From NCBI GenBank assembly GCA_910584595.1, contig CAJUBQ010000002.1:18591-82590 (forward strand): DNA of 64,000 bases, given 5' to 3'. Below, piece by piece: positions 55,498 through 63,929 of the stretch (position 1 is the stretch's first letter; the number at the start of each line of letters is the position of its first letter). The notes beneath the pieces are model-generated. The model saw nothing but the letters and a program-made list of their open reading frames with translations, was not told where the DNA came from and ran no database searches. This stretch comes from an uncultured Eubacterium sp. Its GTDB lineage: Bacteria > Bacillota > Clostridia > Lachnospirales > Lachnospiraceae. A program made the translations under genes and the position numbers.

Positions 55498-56775
55498 ATG
55501 AATTTTGAATTGAAGAAATGTGATGAATGTGGAAGGTATTTTATCAATCTGTTCATCTGTCCATGTTGTGGTTCTGGTTTTATAACTAAATTAGAAATTA
55601 ATAAAAATGACGAAAATTCTTCAAAATATTTAACTGAGTATGAAATAACAAGACGAATCATAGACAAAATTCAAGATATCAAAATTTTTATTGGTTCAAC
55701 AAGAGGATCGTTAAATAAAGTTAAATATTTTGCGAAATGTTTGCCATATACGGATCCTAAGTTTGAAGAAATGAAATTGTTTTTATGGGATAAAGATGTA
55801 TTTGATATAGGTGAGACGTCGATTGAGTCTTTAATAAGGACAAGTAAAATGGTAGATATGGCAGTGTTTTTTTTCACTGGTGAAGATATCCTGATAACTG
55901 AAAATAATTATTTTCATACAATCAGAGATAACCTGCTTTTCGAATATGGACTTTTTATGGGAACGGTAGGGATAAAGAATGTATATATATTAATGGAAAA
56001 AAACAATAATATTAAATTACCATCTGACTTATACGGAGTGAATTATTTAACTTATAATGATATTACAAAAATAGATCATATTTTAAATGCTATTACAAAA
56101 AAGGCGAAAGGTATTTTTGTTGAAAAAGTAAATACTTATTTATCAAACAGATTTGAGTCACAAGATCATGAATTAAAGGTAGCTTATCACAAGCATATAA
56201 AAAAAATGCACATGGAGAAGCAAAAAAATGATGCGAAATTGAAACAAATAAATAAGAAAGTTTCAGAAATAAAGTTGAATGTAGAACGTGGCGTATATCA
56301 TGCTGGAATATTTATAGATGTAGATAAAATGAATCAAATTAATGAAAAGTATGGAAAAGATCATGGAGACAAAATATTAAAAGTTATAACCAAAATTATT
56401 GAAGATTCATTAAAACAATTTAACTATTTCTTTTGCAGATTGTATGGAGATTCTTTCTTTGTTTTATTAAATTCAAATTCAACTGAAATTCTGGGTATAG
56501 CCAAACAAATTTTGAATAATATATCGAAGTTTCATTGGTCTGAGTTTATAGGTGGCTTATATGTTTCCTGTAGTGCGGGTATTGCTGCTATAAATAGTAC
56601 GATAGAAAATAATGGAAATATAAAACTTATAGATCAGGAAACAGTGGAAGATTTTATTTTAAAAGCTATTCAAGGATGTATTACTGCAAAGCAAAAAGGT
56701 GGAAATAAGGTTATATCTGTCAATAAATTATCTTTTTGGATGAAAACTACAACGATTGGAGATGCAGTAAGCTAA
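55498..56775 (+). CDS. Zn-ribbon / TIR-like (CAP12 type) / GGDEF-like nucleotidyl cyclase fusion
   Basis: 425 residues from ATG 55498 (AAAGGT 8 nt upstream); an upstream in-frame TTG at 55441 lies in remnant DNA. Residues 8-32 form a zinc ribbon (CDECG...CPCCG). Residues about 60-200 match the TIR-like PF10137/CAP12 family: IKIFIGSTRGSLNK, LWDKDVFDIGETSIESLI, MAVFFFTGED, RDNLLFEYGLFMGTVG with the Glu held to be catalytic in the NAD-cleaving members, LPSDLYGV. A basic coiled linker follows. Residues about 265-420 are GGDEF-like: AGIFIDVDKMNQINEKYGKD, HGDKIL, then RLYGDSFFVLL in place of RxGGDEFxxLL, so the signature is YGDSF. The metal Asp and guanine-contact Asn/Asp positions are kept. CAP12 TIR domains elsewhere are triggered by cyclic dinucleotides; here a cyclase-like domain sits on the same chain. 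Confidence 0.8.
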   Translation: MNFELKKCDECGRYFINLFICPCCGSGFITKLEINKNDENSSKYLTEYEITRRIIDKIQDIKIFIGSTRGSLNKVKYFAKCLPYTDPKFEEMKLFLWDKDVFDIGETSIESLIRTSKMVDMAVFFFTGEDILITENNYFHTIRDNLLFEYGLFMGTVGIKNVYILMEKNNNIKLPSDLYGVNYLTYNDITKIDHILNAITKKAKGIFVEKVNTYLSNRFESQDHELKVAYHKHIKKMHMEKQKNDAKLKQINKKVSEIKLNVERGVYHAGIFIDVDKMNQINEKYGKDHGDKILKVITKIIEDSLKQFNYFFCRLYGDSFFVLLNSNSTEILGIAKQILNNISKFHWSEFIGGLYVSCSAGIAAINSTIENNGNIKLIDQETVEDFILKAIQGCITAKQKGGNKVISVNKLSFWMKTTTIGDAVS

Positions 56776-56879
56776 TGATTAATTAAGGAATGTTTATGCC
56801 AGCGATTATCATAAAAAACATATTCCGTTGACGAAGCAGCTGCAATAATGCTTGATGCAATTAAATAAAATAAGATTAT

Positions 56880-56940
56880 TTAAGTATGAGACTATTTACC
56901 GGACAACGGTCAATATGCAGGATGGAAAAGATAAACAATA
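56880..56940 (+). pseudogene. Remnant of a second DUF4179 gene (3' end only)
   Basis: ACTATTTACCGGACAACGGT and the bases after it repeat the last codons of the DUF4179 gene (AIYRTTVSMEE there, TIYRTTVNMQDGK here). The rest of the copy is gone. Confidence 0.75.
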
Positions 56941-56952
56941 GATTTGTCTGAC

Positions 56953-56981
56953 AAAATGCGGAGCGTAATGCTCCGCATTTT
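56953..56981 (+). terminator. Rho-independent terminator
   Basis: AAAATGCGGAGC / GCTCCGCATTTT with a 5-nt loop. It occupies the same place as the terminator at 55034 in the first copy. Confidence 0.85.
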
Positions 56982-57090
56982 AAAGTCTCAATGTAAATAA
57001 ATGAACGTAAAGATATTTAGTTGAATGAGAGTGAAAATAAAAGTTTTTATTGAAACGAAAGGGTTACGGACTTTAATATATGCAAAATGA

Positions 57091-57119
57091 TTGTGACTGA
57101 AAATCTAAAGTGGTATACT
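57091..57119 (+). promoter_or_regulatory. Promoter upstream of the DUF4062 gene
   Basis: TTGTGA, 17-bp spacer, TATACT. Counterpart of the promoter at 55140. The following stretch 57120-57381 has only a spurious short frame and no supportable gene. Confidence 0.6.
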
Positions 57120-57381
57120 GAGCGTGTCTTAGTAATTTTTTCCGTGATCTGTACTCCTCACTTTGCGGAGAAATTTATCCCAAATTTAGTCAACATCGCC
57201 CGCTATGCCTTCCAAATTTGGAATAAACTCTCCACAAACTTTGAAGCACATCTCACGAAAAGCATTTTTAAGACATCCTTTCGAGCATGTAATTATGAAA
57301 AAATGAATGTGCATATTCAGCTGAGAAGAGGATAGCACATGATAAAACAAGAACTATTCTTTAGCGATGAAGGTAAATTAA

Positions 57382-57984
57382 ATGAAAAAAATAAACCTAT
57401 TTCTATCATCAACTTTCGACCAGTCAATGATCGTCCAAAGAGATTTATTCAGAAACGAGCTGCGTTTCCGGCTCAACGAGGAACTGGGGCAGTATGGCAT
57501 CTATTTTTATTTATATGATTTTGAGCTTGGAATACCAAAACATACAAAGCCGCAGCATGTCATTCGTACCTGTCTGCGGGCAATCGCAGCCGGCAATATG
57601 TTTCTTGGAATCATAGGAAATTCCTACGGAACGCCGATACAGTCTTTTGTAAAAAAGCCTGAAGAACTGAAACAATTGAAAACAGATTTTCCAATGCTGG
57701 CCAAAGCCATTGATGAAAACGCAAGTGTGCTGGAGTTGGAATTCCTTTATGCATTGCAGTGTAAAAAAGTCAGCAAGATGTTTCTTGTCTTAAAAAACAG
57801 GAAGAGAGATCCGGGCAACAAAGTAAAAAGGCTCATATTTAAAATACGTCAGTCTGGACAAAAGTGCGTGGAAGCAGAGGATGATAAGAATATCAAAGAT
57901 AAAGTGACGGCTTGGGTTTTAAATATGGCGCCGCTTAAAAAGCGGCGGCTTGTATACACCTTCTACGGTTACCTCTCTTCATAA
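57382..57984 (+). CDS. DUF4062 domain protein, truncated
   Basis: 200 residues, ATG with GAAGGT upstream. INLFLSSTFDQSMIVQRDLF is the DUF4062 signature (VFLSSTFxDMxxERxxL), then FLGIIGNSYGTP and ASVLELEFLYAL. In full-length relatives DUF4062, a TIR-like fold, sits at the N-terminus of NACHT/STAND proteins with C-terminal TPRs. Here the frame stops after about 185 residues of the domain, and the remaining DNA holds only a TPR-like tail, so the central NTPase is missing. Whether the short product works alone is unknown. Confidence 0.75.
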   Translation: MKKINLFLSSTFDQSMIVQRDLFRNELRFRLNEELGQYGIYFYLYDFELGIPKHTKPQHVIRTCLRAIAAGNMFLGIIGNSYGTPIQSFVKKPEELKQLKTDFPMLAKAIDENASVLELEFLYALQCKKVSKMFLVLKNRKRDPGNKVKRLIFKIRQSGQKCVEAEDDKNIKDKVTAWVLNMAPLKKRRLVYTFYGYLSS

Positions 57985-58306
57985 TCTGGCAAATACATGG
58001 AATCTGGCGGGAAAATGGCTGCCTGCGCTTTTGGTGGAGAGAATGGCGGTCCGGGGACTGAAAAAGCAGGAAGTTTGCGCAGATGATTATGCGGTATAAC
58101 AAGAATGGCATCGCAAGGATGACGAGCTGAAAATGGCGCTGTATTTATCATTGGAACACTATTATTACTGTCTGGAAAGATATGAGGATGCTTTAAACTG
58201 TCTGGATAGCGTAGAAGAAACGCTGGATTCCTGTCTGTGCGGTGAGGAGTATGCCGATATACGTGAAATGGTTTCTTATGAACGGGAACGTTACTGTTCT
58301 AAATGA
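57985..58306 (+). pseudogene. TPR-like tail remnant of the DUF4062 gene
   Basis: Open pieces read LPALLVERMAVRGLKKQE, a stop at about 58098, then ALYLSLEHYYYCLERYEDAL and CLDSVEETLDSCL, a TPR-like repeat, to a TGA at 58304-58306. It probably represents the C-terminus of the same ancestral gene, joined by an internal deletion. Confidence 0.55.
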
Positions 58307-58335
58307 AACAAAAATCAAAATGGAGTTGATAAAAG

Positions 58336-58998
58336 GTGAAAAAGATTTTAATTATTGATGATGATGTTCCTATCAATGATATGCTGGAAAAAGTTTTGGT
58401 TCAGGAAGGATACACGGTTTTTCATGCCTATTCCGGAACAGAAGCCTTGCTGTTTTTACAAAATAATACTCCCGATTTAATACTTTTGGACTTAATGTTG
58501 CCAGGGTTGTCCGGCGAAGAAATATTGCCTGAAATCTCTTCTGTTCCCGTAATTGGGATGAGTGCAAAAGCAGATGTAAAAGATAAAGTAACTCTTTTGC
58601 TGAATGGGGCCGTTGATTACATTACAAAACCTTTTGAAATTGATGAATTGCTGGCAAGGATCGTTGTACAGTTTCGGAAAACAGAAACAGCAAGCTGTTC
58701 AGTACAGTTGGTATATGGAGAAATCACGATGGATATAGCGACCCATGCTGTTTGGGTTTGCAATCAAAATGTAAGACTGACAAGAACGGAATTTGCGATA
58801 TTAAAGCTGCTTATGGAAAATCCAAAACAGGTGATAACAAAGACTATTTTGCTTGACCGTATCAGCGAAGACACGCCGGATTGTATGGAAAGCTCTTTAC
58901 GGGTTCACATAAGCAATTTAAGAAAGAAACTACGGGACATTTCGGGAAAAGATTATATCGAAGCGATATGGGGAATTGGTTTTAAAATGGCAGAATAA
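58336..58998 (+). CDS. OmpR-family response regulator
   Basis: 220 residues, GTG start with TGGAG upstream. Receiver: ILIIDDDVPINDML (acidic pocket), DLILLDLMLPG (phospho-Asp), GMSAKAD, and DYITKPFE (conserved Lys). C-terminal winged helix: TRTEFAILKLLMENPKQVI and SSLRVHISNLRKKL. Works with the kinase at 60805 to control the ABC transporter between them, a common layout for bacitracin/lantibiotic-resistance modules. Confidence 0.92.
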   Translation: MKKILIIDDDVPINDMLEKVLVQEGYTVFHAYSGTEALLFLQNNTPDLILLDLMLPGLSGEEILPEISSVPVIGMSAKADVKDKVTLLLNGAVDYITKPFEIDELLARIVVQFRKTETASCSVQLVYGEITMDIATHAVWVCNQNVRLTRTEFAILKLLMENPKQVITKTILLDRISEDTPDCMESSLRVHISNLRKKLRDISGKDYIEAIWGIGFKMAE

Positions 58999-59000
58999 AA

Positions 59001-59044
59001 ATCTTTACAATTTCTTTGCACTTTTCTTAACAGCTTTCTTAACA
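59001..59044 (+). promoter_or_regulatory. Three to four direct repeats TTCTTWRCA, probable response-regulator site
   Basis: TTCTTTGCA (59012), TTCTTAACA (59024) and TTCTTAACA (59036) recur every 12 bp, with a weaker ATCTTTACA at 59001. Tandem repeats of this period just upstream of the ABC genes are typical of OmpR-family binding sites. Confidence 0.55.
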
Positions 59045-59091
59045 ATTACTTATCAGAATAGCAGGAAAGAAAACAAGGAGGCAATGACAAA

Positions 59092-60009
59092 ATGAAGTAT
59101 ATTTTGACTGCAAAAGATTTAACAAAAGAATATCGTCATTCTGCAAAAGCATTGGATCGATTTTCTATTCATGTTCCAAAAGGTTCTGTTTATGGATTTG
59201 TTGGAAAAAATGGAGCTGGCAAGACAACGTTGATTCGCATAGTTTGTGGTTTACAGGCTCCTACATCCGGAACTTACTCTTTATATGATGTGAAAAATAC
59301 AGATAAGGGTATTTTGAACGCACAAAAAAGAATAGGGGCTGTTGTTGAAACACCGTCCGTTTATATGGATATGACAGCCCGAAATAATTTAAAACAGCAA
59401 TATCAGATTTTAGGATTACCTTCGTATGATGGGATTGATGAATTATTACATCTTGTTGGATTGGATCACACAGGAAAGAAAAAGGTAAGACATTTTTCTT
59501 TGGGTATGCGTCAAAGACTGGGAATTGCAATTGCTCTGGCAGGCAATCCGGATTTTCTGATTCTTGATGAGCCGATCAACGGACTTGACCCGCAAGGCGT
59601 GATTGAGATCAGAGAACTTATTTTGGAATTAAACAGAAAAAAACAGATTACTATATTGATTTCAAGCCATAATCTGGACGAACTTTCTCGTTTAGCTACG
59701 CATTATGGTTTTATCTCAAATGGCAGTATGGTAAAAGAAATAACAGCAAATGAATTGCATAAGACGTGCCGAAAGAGTTTAAAACTGACGGTAACAGATA
59801 CAGAAGCGTTGGCTTGTGTACTTGATATTATGAATATGGAGTATGAAATAATCTCTGACACGGCAGCTAATATTTATGGAGAAATTTCTATTTCCGAGCT
59901 GACATTAAAATTAGCGCAAGATCATTGTTATGTTACATCCATGCACGAACAGGCAGAAACATTAGAAAGTTACTATATGAATTTAGCAGGAGGCGCCGCT
60001 CATGAGTAA
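59092..60009 (+). CDS. ABC transporter ATP-binding protein, peptide-resistance type (BcrA/LanF-like)
   Basis: 305 residues, ATG with AAGGAGG 8 nt upstream. Walker A GFVGKNGAGKTTLIR, signature FSLGMRQRLGIAIAL, Walker B DFLILDEPINGLDP, His loop ISSHNLDEL. The C-terminal 85 residues match the BcrA/lantibiotic-immunity group. It couples with the permease that overlaps it by 8 nt. Export or exclusion of a membrane-active peptide is inferred. Confidence 0.9.
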   Translation: MKYILTAKDLTKEYRHSAKALDRFSIHVPKGSVYGFVGKNGAGKTTLIRIVCGLQAPTSGTYSLYDVKNTDKGILNAQKRIGAVVETPSVYMDMTARNNLKQQYQILGLPSYDGIDELLHLVGLDHTGKKKVRHFSLGMRQRLGIAIALAGNPDFLILDEPINGLDPQGVIEIRELILELNRKKQITILISSHNLDELSRLATHYGFISNGSMVKEITANELHKTCRKSLKLTVTDTEALACVLDIMNMEYEIISDTAANIYGEISISELTLKLAQDHCYVTSMHEQAETLESYYMNLAGGAAHE

Positions 60010-60793
60010 ATTATTATATGCCAATTTTTTCAGAATGATTAGAAGCAGACTATTTCTCATTGGTATGGGGTTTATGTTTTTTGCGGGAAGTTTCCTGTGT
60101 TTTCAGCAGTATAGACAATTAGCGGAATATGGAGCCCATGTAAAATTGGACAGTACATTTTTTGTGTATACGCTTATGATTGGAGTAATAAGCGCTGTTT
60201 TTTGTTCTTTATTTGTTGGAGTAGAATACAATGACGGAACAATGAGAAATAAGATGATTGCAGGACATAAGAGAACAGAAATCTATTTTTCTAATTTGAT
60301 TGTAAATATTGCTGCTTCCTGTTTCATGTGCGGATCTTATATGCTGGCAAATGTAATGGTTGGTATCCCATTCATCGGTACATTGACGATTCCGGCAGCA
60401 AAGACTTTGCGGATTGTTGTTGGGAGTCTGATTACGGTTGTTGCGTTCTGTTCCATATTTACGATGATTAGCTGCTTAATTTCAAGCAAAGCAATCGCTC
60501 CTGTACTATGTATTCTGTTTGCGTTTTTATCAATCGCATTTTTGAATGAAGTGCAAAGAATTTTAGACAATCCTGAAATATGGTATGATGGAACCGTAAA
60601 TACTGCGTATGTTGGCGGAGAAGAAAGGGAGAAGCTAGAGTTTATTTATCATGTGCTTCCGACAGGGCAGGAAATGGAATATGCGAGAAGAAATATAAAA
60701 AATATGAATGAAATGAGCGTGTATTCCATGGGTATCACAGTGCTTTCAACAACGGTGGGCATTGTCTTCTTTAAGCGAAAGAATATGAAATAG
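60002..60793 (+). CDS. ABC transporter permease (lantibiotic/bacitracin type)
   Basis: 263 residues, ATG overlapping the ATPase gene, GGAGG upstream. Six membrane segments are visible (for example LFLIGMGFMFFAGSFLCF, VYTLMIGVISAVFCSLFVG, AVFCSLF then VEYNDGTMRNKMIAG, the conserved post-TM2 motif of ABC-2 permeases). The large segment 4-6 region ends KRKNMK. It partners the ATPase at 59092. Confidence 0.87.
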   Translation: MSKLLYANFFRMIRSRLFLIGMGFMFFAGSFLCFQQYRQLAEYGAHVKLDSTFFVYTLMIGVISAVFCSLFVGVEYNDGTMRNKMIAGHKRTEIYFSNLIVNIAASCFMCGSYMLANVMVGIPFIGTLTIPAAKTLRIVVGSLITVVAFCSIFTMISCLISSKAIAPVLCILFAFLSIAFLNEVQRILDNPEIWYDGTVNTAYVGGEEREKLEFIYHVLPTGQEMEYARRNIKNMNEMSVYSMGITVLSTTVGIVFFKRKNMK

Positions 60794-60804
60794 AGGTATT
60801 GGAT

Positions 60805-61698
60805 ATGAATATTTGGATAGGGGTATTGATCGTTGGATTAGTTGTTATGACAGGAATGCTTTTGACAAAGGTATATCTTATGAAAAAATCGGCGAAAGAA
60901 ATAGATTCAGCATTTGCTGAAAAAATTCGGAAGGATACAAATACCCTGATCCATATTTCCAGCCACGATGCAGATATGAGGAAATTAGCTTCTTCTATAA
61001 ATACACAACTAAAATATTTTAATCAAAGCAGACAAAAATACGAACATGGAGATTTGGAGTTGAAAGAAGCGATTACAAATATCTCTCATGATCTGCGAAC
61101 GCCATTAACAGCAATTTACGGATATTTAAAACTGCTGCAAAATGAAGAATGTTCACAAGCAGGGAGAACTTATCTTACAGCGATAAAAAATCGAACAGAG
61201 GCGATGAAACAACTGACCGAAGAATTATTTCAATATACATGCGCAGTATCCGATACAGAGAAAATGATAATAGAAACGGTAAACCTAAATGGGGTTTTGG
61301 AAAGCTGCATCTCTTCCTATTATGCGATACTTAAGCAGAAAAATATGATTCCGGAAATAACGATACCGGATACGAAAATATTGCGTATGGGAAATGAAAA
61401 TGCTTTGATGCGTGTTTTCGGAAATATGATAAGTAATGCTATAAAATATGGTGATGGGGATTTGAAAATCACGCTGTCAGAGAATGGACAAATCACTTTT
61501 TCCAATAAGGCTTATGGCTTAGATGAGATACAGGTTGGAAGGCTGTTTGACCGTTTCTATACAGTGGAAGCCGCCAGAAAGTCAACGGGCTTGGGATTGG
61601 CGATTTCGAAAACACTTATCGAGAAAATGAATGGAACTATATTAGCAGAATATGAAAATGGCAGATTAAGTATCCATATCTTTTTTCCGGACCATTAA
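60805..61698 (+). CDS. Sensor histidine kinase with one membrane segment
   Basis: 297 residues from ATG 60805 (GAGG 8 nt upstream). One N-terminal membrane segment (WIGVLIVGLVVMTGMLL) and no external domain, so sensing is probably through the transporter. HisKA: ITNISHDLRTPLTAIYGYLK with the phospho-His. HATPase: FGNMISNAIKYGDG (N box), FDRFYTVEAARKSTGLGLAI (F and G2 boxes). Pairs with the regulator at 58336. Confidence 0.9.
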   Translation: MNIWIGVLIVGLVVMTGMLLTKVYLMKKSAKEIDSAFAEKIRKDTNTLIHISSHDADMRKLASSINTQLKYFNQSRQKYEHGDLELKEAITNISHDLRTPLTAIYGYLKLLQNEECSQAGRTYLTAIKNRTEAMKQLTEELFQYTCAVSDTEKMIIETVNLNGVLESCISSYYAILKQKNMIPEITIPDTKILRMGNENALMRVFGNMISNAIKYGDGDLKITLSENGQITFSNKAYGLDEIQVGRLFDRFYTVEAARKSTGLGLAISKTLIEKMNGTILAEYENGRLSIHIFFPDH

Positions 61699-61739
61699 AA
61701 GATTTTTTGTAATTGAATCATGTAAAATCAGGATCATTG

Positions 61740-61778
61740 TCCGCTATGCATCAATGTATTGCCGCATAGCGGATTTTT
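61740..61778 (+). terminator. Rho-independent terminator of the two-component/ABC unit
   Basis: TCCGCTATGC / GCATAGCGGA stem, 14-nt loop, then TTTTTAT. Confidence 0.85.
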
Positions 61779-61941
61779 ATGCATAAAAAGGTATGAATCG
61801 GTAACATTTAAGTACTCTATGGCGCGAATTGCTTCTTGCAGTAAATATTTTAGAACTTATAAGTGTGCTATATTTCCTACGATGGGCAAGATGTCCGTTT
61901 TAATTAGTTATTACAGCATTGAGAGGAGTAGAGCGAAAAGA

Positions 61942-62970
61942 ATGAAGAGAGCACTTATTACCGGGATTACGGGACAGGACGGCTCCTATCTGGCAGAGCT
62001 TTTGCTGGAAAAAGGATATGAGGTATATGGCATTATGCGCCGAAAGAGCGTTGTCGATTATGGAAATGTCGGGCATATCAGACAAAAGATTCATTTTATC
62101 TATGCAGATATGACAGATTTCGTATCTCTTGTGCATGCGATGAAGGTTTCGATGGCAGATGAGGTATATAATCTGGCGGCGCAGTCTTTTGTAGGGACAA
62201 GCTGGGAACAGCCGTTGGCGACAGCTGAGATTGACGCGCTTGGAGTGACAAATATGCTGGAAGCAATTCGTATGGTGAAACCGGAGGCGCATTTTTATCA
62301 GGCGGCTACTTCAGAAATGTTCGGTAAAGTGCAGGAGACGCCTCAGACAGAGAAGACGCCGTTTTATCCGAGAAGCCCTTATGGAGTGGCAAAGCTGTAT
62401 GCGTATTGGATTACGAAAAATTATCGGGAAAGCTACGGCATGTTTGCGTGCAGCGGGATTTTATTTAATCATGAAAGCGAACGCAGAGGCAAGGAATTTG
62501 TAACACGTAAAATTACGTATGCCGCTGCCTGCATCAAAGAAGGACTTCAAGATTTTGTGGAGTTAGGAAATTTGGATGCAAAACGTGACTGGGGACATGC
62601 CAAAGATTATGTCCGGGCAATGTGGATGCTGCTGCAAAATGACATGCCCAAGGATTATGTGATTGCTACCAATGAAACAAGGACGGTGCGGGAATTTGCA
62701 GAAGCGGCGTTTCGATACGCCGGATTTCGGATTGTATGGGAAGGCCAGGGTGTGGATGAAGTCGGAAAAGACGAGGACAGCGGCCGCGTTTTAGTAAAGA
62801 TCAATCCGCAGTTTTACCGTCCTGCAGAGGTTGAGCTGCTGTGGGGAAATCCGGCTAAGGCAGAAGCGGAATTAGGCTGGAAACGGGAAATCACATTTGA
62901 TGGATTGGTGGAGCGTATGGTAAAAAGCGATATGGAAGCAGTTGCAAAGAATATGCTGAGGGAAAGATGA
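61942..62970 (+). CDS. gmd: GDP-mannose 4,6-dehydratase
   Basis: 342 residues from ATG 61942 (AGAGGAG upstream), matching the usual length; an in-frame extension to 61759 crosses the terminator and is rejected. ALITGITGQDGSYLAELLL is the GMD NADP-binding signature, with RRKSVVDYGNVGHI, NLAAQSFVGTSW, AATSEMFGKVQETPQ, YGVAKLYAYW (YxxxK) and FNHESERRGKEFVTRKI. It makes GDP-4-keto-6-deoxy-D-mannose. It overlaps rmd by 4 nt. The product may also feed the fucose-synthase-like enzyme at 33165. Confidence 0.95.
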   Translation: MKRALITGITGQDGSYLAELLLEKGYEVYGIMRRKSVVDYGNVGHIRQKIHFIYADMTDFVSLVHAMKVSMADEVYNLAAQSFVGTSWEQPLATAEIDALGVTNMLEAIRMVKPEAHFYQAATSEMFGKVQETPQTEKTPFYPRSPYGVAKLYAYWITKNYRESYGMFACSGILFNHESERRGKEFVTRKITYAAACIKEGLQDFVELGNLDAKRDWGHAKDYVRAMWMLLQNDMPKDYVIATNETRTVREFAEAAFRYAGFRIVWEGQGVDEVGKDEDSGRVLVKINPQFYRPAEVELLWGNPAKAEAELGWKREITFDGLVERMVKSDMEAVAKNMLRER

Positions 62971-63923
62971 GATCATTAATTATTGGAGCCGCCGGATTTG
63001 TGGGAGCCTATTTAATCAGGCACTTGCATCAGGAGCTTGGACATCAGACAGCCGTTACAAAGCTGCCGCACGAACAGATACGGCCGGAATGCTGTGATTT
63101 GGATATTTATAATCTGGATATTTTAGATGCGGATGCAGTTTTTCGATTGCTGCAGAAAGTGCATCCGGATTATATTTTTCACCTGGCTGCGCAAAGTTCT
63201 GTAGCCGCAGCGTGGAAAAATCCGGGCATTACAGTGGATATTAATGTTCATGGCGTTGTAAATGTATTGGAAGCGGTTCGCAAGCTGGAGTTTCGTACAA
63301 GAATTTTGCTTGTTGGTTCGGGGGAAGAATACGGATTGGTACAGCCGGATGAGATACCTGTTTCCGAAGAGAACAGAATTTGCCCGGGCAATATTTATGC
63401 AGCTACAAAAGCATGTCAAAATATGCTCGGCAAAATCTATGCAAGAGCGTATGGGTTGGAAGTAATTATGGTGCGTGCGTTCAATCATATCGGGCCAAAT
63501 CAGGAACCTCTGTTTGTAGTGGCAGACTTTTGCAGGCAGGTAGCGTGGATTGAAGCCGGCAGACAGGATGCGCACATGCATGTAGGAAATCTGGAGGTTA
63601 AACGTGATTTTACGGACGTCCGTGACGTTGTGCGTGCATATGCAATGTTGGCCGAATCAGGTGAGTCAGGAGAGACTTATAATGTCGGCAGCGGCAGCGC
63701 TGTCAGCATTGCACATATATTACAAATGATACTGAATAAATCTGAAGCAAATATTATGGTAGAGACAGATCCGTCCAGGCTGCGTCCGGTTGATTTGCCG
63801 GTAATAGAAGCAAATATCTATAAGCTGCAAAAGATTACCGGTTGGAAGCCGTTGATCGGACTGGAGCAGACGGTCGAAGAGACTTTGGATTATTGGAGAC
63901 AAAGAGCAAAGGCTGACAGATAG
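62967..63923 (+). CDS. rmd: GDP-6-deoxy-D-mannose reductase (GDP-D-rhamnose synthesis)
   Basis: 318 residues, ATG overlapping the gmd stop. Extended SDR: LIIGAAGFVGAYLIRHL, HLAAQSSVAAAWKNP, VGSGEEYG, YAATKACQNML (YxxxK), RAFNHIGPNQEP. Adjacent to gmd it fits Rmd, which reduces the 4-keto group to give GDP-D-rhamnose; a related SDR specificity (talose) is possible. GDP-D-rhamnose is a known building block of ABC-exported homopolymers, matching Wzm/Wzt in this window. Confidence 0.85.
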   Translation: MRSLIIGAAGFVGAYLIRHLHQELGHQTAVTKLPHEQIRPECCDLDIYNLDILDADAVFRLLQKVHPDYIFHLAAQSSVAAAWKNPGITVDINVHGVVNVLEAVRKLEFRTRILLVGSGEEYGLVQPDEIPVSEENRICPGNIYAATKACQNMLGKIYARAYGLEVIMVRAFNHIGPNQEPLFVVADFCRQVAWIEAGRQDAHMHVGNLEVKRDFTDVRDVVRAYAMLAESGESGETYNVGSGSAVSIAHILQMILNKSEANIMVETDPSRLRPVDLPVIEANIYKLQKITGWKPLIGLEQTVEETLDYWRQRAKADR

Positions 63924-63929
63924 TAATGG

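Noticed and set aside
57087..57335. 82-codon open frame upstream of the DUF4062 gene
   Set aside because: It overlaps the predicted promoter, has no ribosome site, and its product resembles nothing; treated as non-coding leader.
61759..61941. N-terminal extension of gmd
   Set aside because: It would cross a terminator hairpin, and GMD proteins start at the ALITGITGQDG motif.
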